Shown here: piece after piece, positions 55,413 to 64,000 of the stretch
Layout of the letters: each line of letters begins with the position of its first letter
How positions within the stretch are numbered: position 1 is the first letter of the stretch
Source: Zygnema cylindricum
Lineage: Eukaryota > Streptophyta > Zygnematophyceae > Zygnematales > Zygnemataceae
Assembly (NCBI GenBank): GCA_037447655.1
Contig: JBBHKE010001752.1
Span: 1 to 64,000 of the forward strand
Length of the DNA: 64,000 nt
Direction: 5' to 3'
Program-made: the position numbers and the translations under genes
Notes under the pieces: model-generated
Seen by the model: only the letters and a program-made list of their open reading frames with translations
Told to the model about the DNA's origin: nothing
The model's database searches: none

Positions 55413-56467
55413 TGAAACTCTGAGACCTCCATAAGTCCTCAGAGTGGACAGCTTCCAAGAAGCATCTAGGATAACCCTGACACCTTTGTGTTTCACCAAA
55501 AATAACTGCCACCCTGGCAGACAAAAACTCTGACCAACTTCACCCCTGTGAAGACAAGACTCCCGTGAATCGATAGCAAAAAGAATCTCTGAATTTGCTC
55601 CCTTGAGCAGTAAGTTATGGAGGGTCAAAGTTGACCTTTTGTACAGAAGCTCTCTGGGAGAGAGGGTCCTATCTTCTAATTTTTCTAAGTCCTATCTCTC
55701 TCACACACTCTATCTACTGATGTACGGAGCCAATCAGATTTCAGTTTCGTACACAAAAGTACAGCTGACGCTGTACTTTCTGTGCGGCCATTGTACAACA
55801 TGGCCTCAATGTCGACACGTGGTATGTCCGGATTCGCTCCCTTAATCTTCAGAGATGCCGCGATCCAATGTCATTCCGCAAAATGTTATCCGATGTGGCG
55901 ATGACCACAAACAGCCGAAATCCTCTTCCGCGATCTCGGCGTTAATTCCGACCGTCCGATTAATTCACATTTAATCGTAGCCGTAATAAATACATGCGCG
56001 GTATTCGTTTCACTAAAGGAATAAATGTGCGGTATTGGTTTCGTATTCGTACCGAAATCCGTACTTTTACATTTACTAGATGTATGTCTCCCGTACATAG
56101 TTACTGTTAAATGAACTATCCTACGTTATAATGTTTAAATGTATATCAAACCCTATGATACGTAACACTACTTCTAGAATTAACGGTTAAGGCTAACGGC
56201 TACCGGCTATCTGCCGGCCGGTACGTACCAGGATGAAATCCTTTGGCCGACACATATCTTTTAGTAAATTAAACCCCTAACTAAAATATGTTTTCCTGTA
56301 AACCTCTTGATAGCCTAGGTAGCCATGGCTCTAGCTCCCTCTCCAATTTCTCAGTGACTGCGACAAGTTTGAGAGTTGGAGAGAGAAGTTAGAGGTAGAC
56401 TGCCTCGGTTTCTTTCTTATTTCTATTCAGACCTAGAAAATACTTTAAAAGACCATTTATTTCTACA
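55413..56467 (-). repeat. 3' LTR of Copia C1
   Basis: Plus reading TGAAACTCTGAGACC to ATTTCTACA, 1055 bp, collinear with the solo LTR at 52303-53369. A tRNA-like segment (GGTTAAGGCTAACGG ... GGATGAAATCC) lies near 56185-56250. Followed by the pyrimidine-rich complement of a polypurine tract. Confidence 0.9.
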
Positions 56468-56497
56468 CTTCTCTTATTTTCTAGTTAATCTTTAATT

Positions 56498-58980
56498 TCA
56501 GACCACACTTTCCTTGCAGAAAATTAGCTTAGGGGAAGGCACAGGTTTGGTCATCATATATGCTACCATCTCACTATCTGGTCGGTACTCTAAACTAATT
56601 ATTTTGTTTTCTACTTTCTCTCTAACAAAGCTGAGTCTAATGTCCATGTGATAAGCTTTAAAATGATGTTTAGGATTGGCAGAAATACCGATTGCTGCCT
56701 GATTATCACAAAAAGAATTCTGCACACCACTCTTAAGGTGACCAAGCTCACCAAGCAAAGACTTGACCCACATCAATTCTTTTACAGCAGAGCAAGAGGC
56801 TATATACTCAGCCTCCATGGTGGACTGAGTAATAACTTTTTGCTGTTTGCTACTCCAACAGCAAGCCCCATCACCCAAATATAATACATATCCAGAAGTG
56901 CATCTCCTCATCGAAGCATCACCATAACTGGCATCACTCCAAGTAGTGATGTCAGTATTCTCCCCACCCAAATACAACCATAGATCCCTATGTCCTATCA
57001 AATATCTAAGGACTCTCTTAGGTGCCTCCCAATCCCTCTTAGTGGGAGCATTTAGACTTCTACTCAGCACTCCTACAACTACAGCTAAATCCGGCCGGGT
57101 AGAATTCATAAAATAGATTTGACTTCCCACTACTTGCCTGTAGGGAATAGTCTGCATGAACTTCTGTTCATCAGGAGATAATTCCTCGTCTAAGACTATG
57201 ACTCCTTCTTCCTCACTCCCCTCACTTCCCTTCTTCAACTCCATTGGAGTTGTACAACTATTAGCTTTATCCATTTGAAATTTTTCAAGCATGTTCCCTA
57301 TTGCTTCCTTTTGAGTCAATCTTATAATTTTTCTTTTTCGGTCTCTCTCTACTTGAATTCCCAAAATATATTTTGCTTCCCCCATATCCTTCATTTCAAA
57401 TCTCCCCTTAAGATCGGTTTTCAGTTTATTAATTTTTTCCATTGATTTACTTAAGACAAGCAAATCATCAACATAAATTGCAATAAATATCAAACCTTCC
57501 TCATCTTCGAAAACATAGATTGAGTGATCTGAGCTGATCCGGATATATCCCAGACCGGTAAGAAACTCATCAAGCTTCTTATTCCACTGTCGAGGCGCCT
57601 GTTTCAAACCATAAAGAGATTTAATCAGCCGGTATACCTTACTCTCCTCTCCTTCCTCCACAAACCGTTCGGGTTGTCGCATGAAGATCTCCTCTTCTAA
57701 TTCTCCATGCAAAAAGGCTGTCTTTATGTTCATCTGGTGCACTTCCATGTCTTCCACTGCTGCCAGGCTGAGAAGTATGCTGACGGAGGGAAATCTGACC
57801 ACCGGGGCAAAGGTTTCCTCGTAGTCAATTCCCTCTTTTTGTGTAAATCCCTTTGCCACTAATCGGGCCTTGTAGCGCTCGATTGTGTTATCTGGGTTTA
57901 GTTTTAATTTGAAAACCTACTTACAACCGATTGGTTTTCGGTTAGGTGGACAATCCACCAGCTCCCAAGTATCGGCTGCCATAATTAAGGCCATCTCTTC
58001 ATTGATGGCTGTCTTCCACCGGTTTCTTTCTGGACAAGTCATCGCCTCTCCATAAGTTTGAGGTTCATCTTGATGAGATAGTTTAGTTACCTTGTTATTA
58101 TCGTGTTTTTCTTGTAGTCTTTTGCTACTTCTCCTTCCCCCCTCAAAATCTGAGGCCGGAATAGATGGTTCTCGTTGATTCTTTCGAACAAACTCGTCTT
58201 CTCCCCTATCCCTTCATTCCGAATCAATTTCCACCACGTCTTCCGCTTTGGGTAGAGTTGTCACTGGAGTTTCCACAGCCGACTCCTTTTCGGTCTGATT
58301 TGTATCTGCAAGAATGTCATCTTCTCTAAAACATGGATAGTTAGGGATCTCAAAGTCATCGGAATTTTCTGACTCAAATCTGATTTTTACTGACTTTGTA
58401 TATTTGAAGGGATCCACAGACTTTCCTTCATCCATAACTACTAGATGCTTTACTAAGATTATATATTCTCTTTTTAGATCATAAACTCTATATCCTTTCA
58501 CATCCTCATCATATCCTAATAAGTATCCCGGTTTTCCTTTAAGATCTAGCTTCCAATTAGACCGATCTGTATCTAGACTGAATACTTGACTGCCGAAAAC
58601 CTTTCAGTGAGATAAGTCTGGTTTTCGGCCTGTCCATCTCTCATAAGGTGTTTGATCTTTTATAACTGAAGTAAGAACTCTTTTTTTGAGGTAATTAGCA
58701 CAGTTCATTGCTTCTGCCCAAAACCTTTTTCCTATCTTCTTATCTGACAACATACTTCTAGCACTATCACTTAGTGTTCTATTTAACCTTTCAGCTACCC
58801 CATTCTGTTCCGGGTTTTGTGGAACTGTCTTTTGGTGTTAGACTCTATCTTCCCTCTGAAAATCTTCAAAGTGGTTAGAAGTATACTTCCCACCATTGTC
58901 ACTCCTTACTCTCTTGATTGGAGTTTCATGGAGTTTTTCACTCCATGCTTTATATTGTCTAAAACAATCCTAAGCTTCTG
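56498..58980 (-). pseudogene. Copia C1 integrase C-terminal part, RT and RNase H
   Basis: The best-preserved piece is 56498-57859, with AKGFTQKEGIDYEETFAPVV, QMNIKTAFLHGELEEEIFM, SLYGLKQAPRQWNKKLDEFL, IAIYVDDLLVLS, the RNase H motifs SDASYGDASMRRCTSGYVL, STMEAEYIASC and CDNQAAIGISA, and a MVAYMMTKPVPSPKL end. Just upstream a TAG near 57916 replaces the Trp of CKWVF. The integrase (58500-58980) carries stops and a frameshift. RT and RNase H motifs are complete, but the polyprotein is not. Confidence 0.87.
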
Positions 58981-58989
58981 ACTTGTTTT

Positions 58990-60752
58990 TCAAAAATACA
59001 CCCGGGAATACCGAGACCAATCATCAGTGATATTCATCATAAATCTCTTCCCGCCCGATGAGGGCACTTTAGCCGGTCCCCAAATATCTGTGTGTATTAG
59101 ATCTAGAATTTTTTCTCCCTCATAGGTGGTTGTTTTAGGAAAGGGTAATCTGTGTGTTTTACCTTGAGCACATCCACTAGAATCACTTATATTATCATTC
59201 TCACTAAACTTAATCCCTTCCACCACTCCCATCTTTTTTATCTCTCTTAACTTGTCTAGATTCACATGCCCAAGCCTCTTATGCCACATCATAATATCAT
59301 GAACACCAGCATAATAAAGTTTCTTCTTTTCATTACTTAAAACCAGCCTAAACATCCCATGGCTACCTTTCTCAGCAATAAAATAGACATCCTCCTCAAA
59401 ACTAGCAGTAAAGATTACTTCCCTAGTGCTAGTAAAAAATCCCTTATCATCTAATACGGATGTAGAGATGAGGTTTTTGTTTAGCTCCGGAATAAACAAT
59501 ACATCGGAGAATGTTACTATAGATGTCTTTCCTTCTACTAACAGTTTCAAATCTACCGATCCTACAAGAGTAGTGGTGACTATCCTCTCATCCCCGTACT
59601 CTATCTTGACGGTGGGAATATTTCTTATCTTAGTGAACAGGTGCATATCCTTACACATGTGCATGGAGGCACCTGAATCTACAATCCAGCCTGCTTCACC
59701 TTTCAATCCATCGTAAGCACATTTCTGCCTTCGTGGTATTTCGACCATGTTTTTCACCTCCAACTCCTCATCCAATAAGAGCTCGTCGTCCTCGTCCTCA
59801 GATTGTGCCTCATGTATTTGTGTCACAAAGGCCTTTTTCTTTTCTCATGGGGTTCCACCAGTCTCCCCCTCCTTTAACCAAAGTTCGGTTAGCTTAGTGC
59901 ACTCTTCCATATTGTGCCCAGGTTTCTTACAAAAATGACATAAACCTTTGGGAGCCCTTGGTCCGAACTCGTCGGTCTGATATTTCAGCTCCCTCCCCCC
60001 ATAGTTTCCGATCGGTTTCCGGGAATCCTTGTTTCTCCAATCGGTCGCAGTTGCCAAGGCTTGGCCACTCTTTCCTCCCCTTCGGATCTCAATCGTATTC
60101 TCCCGAACTAGAATCATCCCTACCACTGAGTTCCATATCCACCTTGAGTCCGGCAAGTCCTGCACAGAGTTGACTATCTTCTCGAACTCATCGGGTAACT
60201 TCATCAGTAAACAATCAACCTTTTCTTTTTCACTAAAATTTTTTACCGCACTCTCAAGCTCCATCAAGAGTGTAGCAAGCTCATTGCAAAATTCCAACAT
60301 CTTCCCCCCTTTGTATACATACTGCTTAACTTTCTGATCAGCCAACTGTTGTTGCTGAATCGTACCACTTCGGTACATCTCTATGAGAGCCATCCAAGGT
60401 CAGATGCCCTTTCTACCTGCAAATGAGGACATGCAAGTCCTTGAGTGAGATGGCGTAGGATGAAGTGCTTTGCCGCCATATTGTTGAAGTCCCGGGTTTC
60501 AGTATCATTCTCCTCGTTCCTTGGAATAGGTGACATGAATGCCGAATCAGTTGTTATAGGTGTGGTCGCATCCTTCTCCTTTCCTTTGTCCACCACCTCT
60601 CCTTCTTTTGTTTCCTCCGTTGAAGGTGGATCCTCTTTTCTGGTGAATCTGCTTCCTCCAAACCTTGGATGAATTCCAAGACTTGATGGACGCCCCAACC
60701 GTCCACTTACTATCCCCCAAAACCTTTTTTCGCATAGAGCTCCTATCATCAT
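58990..60752 (-). pseudogene. Copia C1 gag, protease and integrase start
   Basis: Gag starts MMIGALCEKRFWGIVSG at 60752; the N-terminal frame runs to about 60381 with MAAKHFILRHLTQGLACPHL, then a one-base frameshift near 60395. The second frame gives MKLPDEFEKIVNSVQDLP, a zinc knuckle LCHFCKKPGHNMEEC, a stop near 59830, then GWIVDSGASMHMC with an intact DSG, then WHKRLGHVNLDKL, the CAQGKTHRL finger and HTDIWGP ... TDDWSRYSRVYF. Protease and the first integrase motifs are undamaged. A frameshift near 58985 ends this frame. Confidence 0.87.
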
Positions 60753-60866
60753 ACTTGTTTCACTTGTCCACTGACGATACCCCAGTATCGTTTTTCACAC
60801 AAAGCTCCCATCATCATGGCTTCCCCATAGATGAACCCAGATCCATTGAAGGTGGGCACCCTAGAG

Positions 60867-60881
60867 GGTGGGCCCATAACC
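60867..60881 (-). promoter_or_regulatory. B2 primer-binding site, half-tRNA type
   Basis: GGTTATGGGCCCACC on the minus strand, immediately after the LTR end at 60882; identical to B1. Confidence 0.85.
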
Positions 60882-61886
60882 TGCAATTCTGTGTCCTCCA
60901 TTGGACCACAGAATACAGGAAGCCTCTAGATAGTATTTAACTAACCCACTTTAAGCCACAACCACTGCTGCCCTAGAAGGCAAACTGACAATTTGACTGC
61001 ACCCCTGTGTAGCCTATACTCCCCTGAGTCCGTAGCAAAAAAAATCATTGAAAACGGCCAACCAGTCGATAAGTTATGAGCCGGCAAAAATGCCAATTTA
61101 TTCAAGGCTCTCTTAGAGAGAGAGGTGTCTATCAACCAAAATCTCCTAAGTCCTAAATCTCTCTCACAACCCCTATCTACTAAAGTACGAACCAATCATA
61201 TTACTGTAAAGTACAGAAAAGTACTACGGCCGATGTCCTTTCTGTACGGCCGGTGTACGACAAGGCTACTGAGTGGACGCGTGTCATTTTTCCACTCGTT
61301 CGTATATTCTCCGGAATTCTCGCGACCGAGTGTCATCCTTCCACGCGGCGCCACGTCATGCCACGTCCATAAAATCCAAAGTGACCATTCCGCGATCTCG
61401 GCGATGACGTGCGCCGTCGGATTAAATCCGACATTAAACGTCAACCGTTTAAAACAAATGTCCGTTTCTTTTGTTTTGTGCGAAATGACGTTCGCACTAA
61501 ACCTTAACAAGTTGTATGTTCGTTTCGTCCATATTTTAGTTAAATCATTTTAGTGTAATACAATAGATGAAATATAAATGAAACCCTATATCATCTAACG
61601 GACTTCTACGACAGACTGGTTAGAGCTAACGGCTACGTCGCGCTCTACCGGTCGAGGGTTCGAGTCTCGCCGAACTCAATCTTTTGTTGAGAGTGACTTA
61701 GTCACTCTTTAGTCCTTCCTATGGAGCTGAGGCAGCCATGGCTCCCTCGCTCTCTCTCTCCTTCAGTGACTACAACAAGTATGGGGGAAAGAGAGAAGAC
61801 ATGGAGGCAGGCTGCCATCATTTTCTATATATGTTTCCGCTAATTTATTTTAGACCTAGAAAATACAAAAACTACTTATTTCAACA
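60882..61886 (-). repeat. 5' LTR of B2
   Basis: Plus reading TGCAATTCTGTGTCC to ATTTCAACA, 1005 bp. Has the full-length sequence that is replaced by a T-run in the B1 5' LTR. tRNA-like segment at 61599-61678, with the B-box slightly changed. Confidence 0.9.
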
Positions 61887-62534
61887 GTTCAAACTTTGCA
61901 TTCTAAGATTCTTTCAAGATTTTATCCCTCTAATATTAACCTACGCGTTACAACCAAAATGAGCCACGCAAATAAAAAGTGGTTTACCGTCCCGACCTAA
62001 TAGAAGGCACGCCTTTTAGCAAAATTTTCCGTACATACACTGAGACGCCTGATGGAAGTCCACCCTAATACAAAAATTTTGTTTTCCGTACTATTATAGA
62101 GACCTCATGATGTAACCATGCCTCAAATAAGTAATTATATGAATTACAGAATTAGTTCTTTTTGTCGGTTACATTTTTTGGCGTCTAACTTTAAGTCACG
62201 GAACGAAAATCACGTCGTACATGGCGTATCAAAAAAATTGTCTTTTTCGCTAAAACAATATATTATATAAAAATATAAAATATTAAATATAAAAAATACT
62301 CTATATCGCGATATATATATCGCGATAGTTTATGTTGGTCCTAGTACGATATATCGAGGATTTTGCTCGATCAATATTCAATATATCGAATATTGAGATT
62401 ATCGTGATATGAATTTACCCGATACCCAACACTAGTTATTACAATTTTGAAGTTATAAAATGTAGTTCCGTAACCGAAATTAAAAAGTAGGTGAAAGTAG
62501 GCCCATACAATATGCATATTGTACGCAAAACATA
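61887..62534. other. Non-coding flank with a hAT-type element end
   Basis: No gene. CGATACCCAACACTA near 62420-62434 is the inverse of TAGTGTTGGGTATCG, a hAT-like terminus, preceded by CGATATATCG inverted repeats from about 62300, like the fragment at 35738. The other end was not found. Confidence 0.45.
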
Positions 62535-63081
62535 CAATATGGCTATAGTTGTTCAAAACGTAATCTACGTACAATTCGAACGCGCGTACAATACGTAGAA
62601 ACTGAAGAGGTCGATTTGAAAAAATCGCAAAAAACGTTAATGATTTTTTTTCTATACAAATCCGTACATGTTAAAAAAATTGAATTGAACATGTACGCCA
62701 ATTTGTATGCTTTCCGTTAAATGATAGGTAAAAAAAAAAATGTATTCAAAATATTATCACACCTCATATATACATCGGAAAATCTACATCAACTAGTTAA
62801 GGACGGTTATCAGTGGATAATAGGCGACGTACATAGGCGCAGGTTCAATTCTTGCGAAATGTTATTTTTTGGTCATTATAATTGTCGTTCACAGACAAGC
62901 ACCCATGGCCTTCTCTCTCTACCTCTCCGAGCGCATGCAACTTCTAAAAAAAGGAGTAAAGGCCATATGCAGATTCCATTTTTCATCATTCAACATTGTA
63001 CGACGTAACATATTAATTAAAAAAAAAAAACAATCACATTAGAACAAAAAAAAATACATATATGTCCTTCAACTATTTCTA
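62535..63081 (-). mobile_element. hAT-2 3' non-coding region (copy 2)
   Basis: Collinear with 41641-42200. Includes a tRNA-like segment at 62797-62858 (GGTTCAATTCTTGCGA) followed by CCCATGGCCTTCTCTCTC. Confidence 0.6.
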
Positions 63082-64000
63082 CTATAAATCTTCTTCCTCT
63101 ACATCGAATTTCATCATGTTTTCATCTAAATCATCTTCCCTAACCTCCCCTTCCTCTTCTTCCCATTCTATCATATTCTCTTCATAGCTAACATCCCTAG
63201 TCTTCTTTAAAAGTCTGAGATTAGTGAAGACCCATACGAGATCATTAGCCCCTTTACCCGTTAACCTATTTTTTTTCTTTGAGTGAATATGGTCATATGT
63301 CGACCAATTCTGCTCACAAGAGCTAGCAGCTGAGCACTGTGCAAGTATTTTGACTGCTACCTTCTGCAAGATAGGAGTGGCACACCGAAACTCTTGCCAC
63401 CACTTCCCTGTTTGCATCTTATTTGCACAAGATATTGTCACTTCTCTACCAAAACTCCCTCAAATTCTCTAAATTTTGACAACTTTGTGCGGGCATCTTC
63501 AGTGGCGTCGGCACGCTGCCCATATGCATGACTTTCATACGCGGGATGGAGTACAAAGCTGACCGCATAAATGGGGCCATGCGCCATCTTCCACCACGCC
63601 AACGATGATGTCTTCAACTCTTCCAAAATCTGAATGCCCTCGTGAATATTATCTCCTCATGCGCAAGGTAAATTATTAAAAAACTGTCCAACGACGTAAA
63701 AACCATAGTAAACCTTCCCCTCATTCGGGCCACCTTTGTCACATTCCCTCATCAACCGCACCACAGGTTCCGAAATTTACACGGCCTCTGTCACTGTAAC
63801 CCAAAACTCCGTGCTCAGAATGAAGCACCTAATTTTTGCCCCCTCAATCTTGTACACATGCTCGCCCACCCATTCCTTGATTTTGTCATTGAACATCTAC
63901 CGCTCCAAACTCTCCTTCACATCTAATATCCTTTGGAGCATAATAAAATTTGTAGCAAACCTAGTCTCTCCAGGTTTTAGAAGCCGAAGTTCAGAAAATT
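63082..64000 (-). pseudogene. hAT-2 transposase, C-terminal half, cut by window edge
   Basis: Related to the hAT-1 transposase. The C-terminal frame (63082-63441) has ILQKVAVKILAQCSAASSCEQ, NWSTYDHIHSKKKNRLTGKG and LVWVFTNLRLLKKTRDVSYEE plus an acidic tail. The preceding part (63438-63626, MEELKTSSLAWWKMAHGPIYA) is in another frame, and a stop lies near 63657, so it is frameshifted. The sequence continues, still hAT-like (ILQRM, RFATNF-type), to the window end. It differs at many positions from hAT-1, so it is a separate family member. Confidence 0.8.

Larger units (their letters stand above)
55413..61886 (-). mobile_element. Chimeric Copia: C1 body with a family B 5' end
   Basis: The left LTR and the coding region to 60756 are family C. 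From 60757 the sequence is family B leader and LTR (60882-61886). The two LTRs belong to different families and no target duplication links the outer ends. Confidence 0.8.
60757..61886 (-). mobile_element. Family B 5' end (leader, gag start and LTR), B2
   Basis: Matches B1 47985-49084, including the gag start MMMGALCEKRYWGIVSG (ATG at about 60817), the primer-binding site and the LTR. Only this end of the B2 element is present. Confidence 0.85.

Noticed and set aside
55413-61886. C1 as an ordinary complete element with two LTRs
   Set aside because: The right LTR and leader are family B, the left LTR is family C, and the flanks show no duplication.

Overview
The window looks like a repeat-filled intergenic region of a large plant-lineage (streptophyte) genome. 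The hAT transposase is of the plant BED / DUF659 / hAT-C type, two Copia lineages are present, their primer-binding sites match plant initiator tRNA-Met, and one open reading frame ends in a plant-type LxLxL (EAR) tail. I cannot name the species. A charophyte alga or an early-diverging land plant is my low-confidence guess. Nothing prokaryotic is visible.

Layout. 1-1.36 kb: 3' end of a possible host gene encoding a low-complexity protein with a C-terminal EAR-like motif. 2.85-6.2 kb: a TA-flanked, mariner-like MITE interrupted by a structurally complete 2.85 kb hAT transposon (11-bp terminal inverted repeats, perfect 8-bp target duplication). 6.2-10.2 kb: a chain of MITEs sharing the end CACCGCGAATCG. 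11.46-12.5 kb: a solo LTR of Copia family B. 12.9-16.4 kb: a decayed LINE. 16.4-24.9 kb: no recognisable gene, but a sequencing gap, one-strand purine tracts, degenerate telomere-like repeats and MITE fragments. 24.9-37.3 kb: Copia family A, plus strand, as one long gag-protease-integrase copy with broken RT, then two rearranged fragments and four LTR pieces. 37.3-41.6 kb: mostly featureless, with a 33-bp tandem repeat. 41.6-64 kb: a nest of minus-strand Copia families B and C between two copies of a second hAT family.

The nest can be read in layers. Copia C2 inserted into the end of a hAT-2 transposase gene. Copia B1 (42781-49084) then inserted into the C2 3' LTR. A second C element left a solo LTR (52303-53369) inside the C2 coding region with a perfect 5-bp duplication. 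Copia C1 joined the C2 5' LTR at 55413. Near 60756/60757 the C1 gag is fused to the 5' end of a family B element, so this composite carries mismatched LTRs.

Most transposon reading frames carry stops or frameshifts; no fully intact autonomous element is present. The observations most worth following are: half-tRNA primer-binding sites in families B and C; a UAG codon in a tobacco-mosaic-type readthrough context in family A; dense GTAC motifs in the LTRs of three Copia families; a tRNA-like cassette shared by Copia LTRs and the unrelated hAT-2; and the clean hAT-in-MITE nesting.
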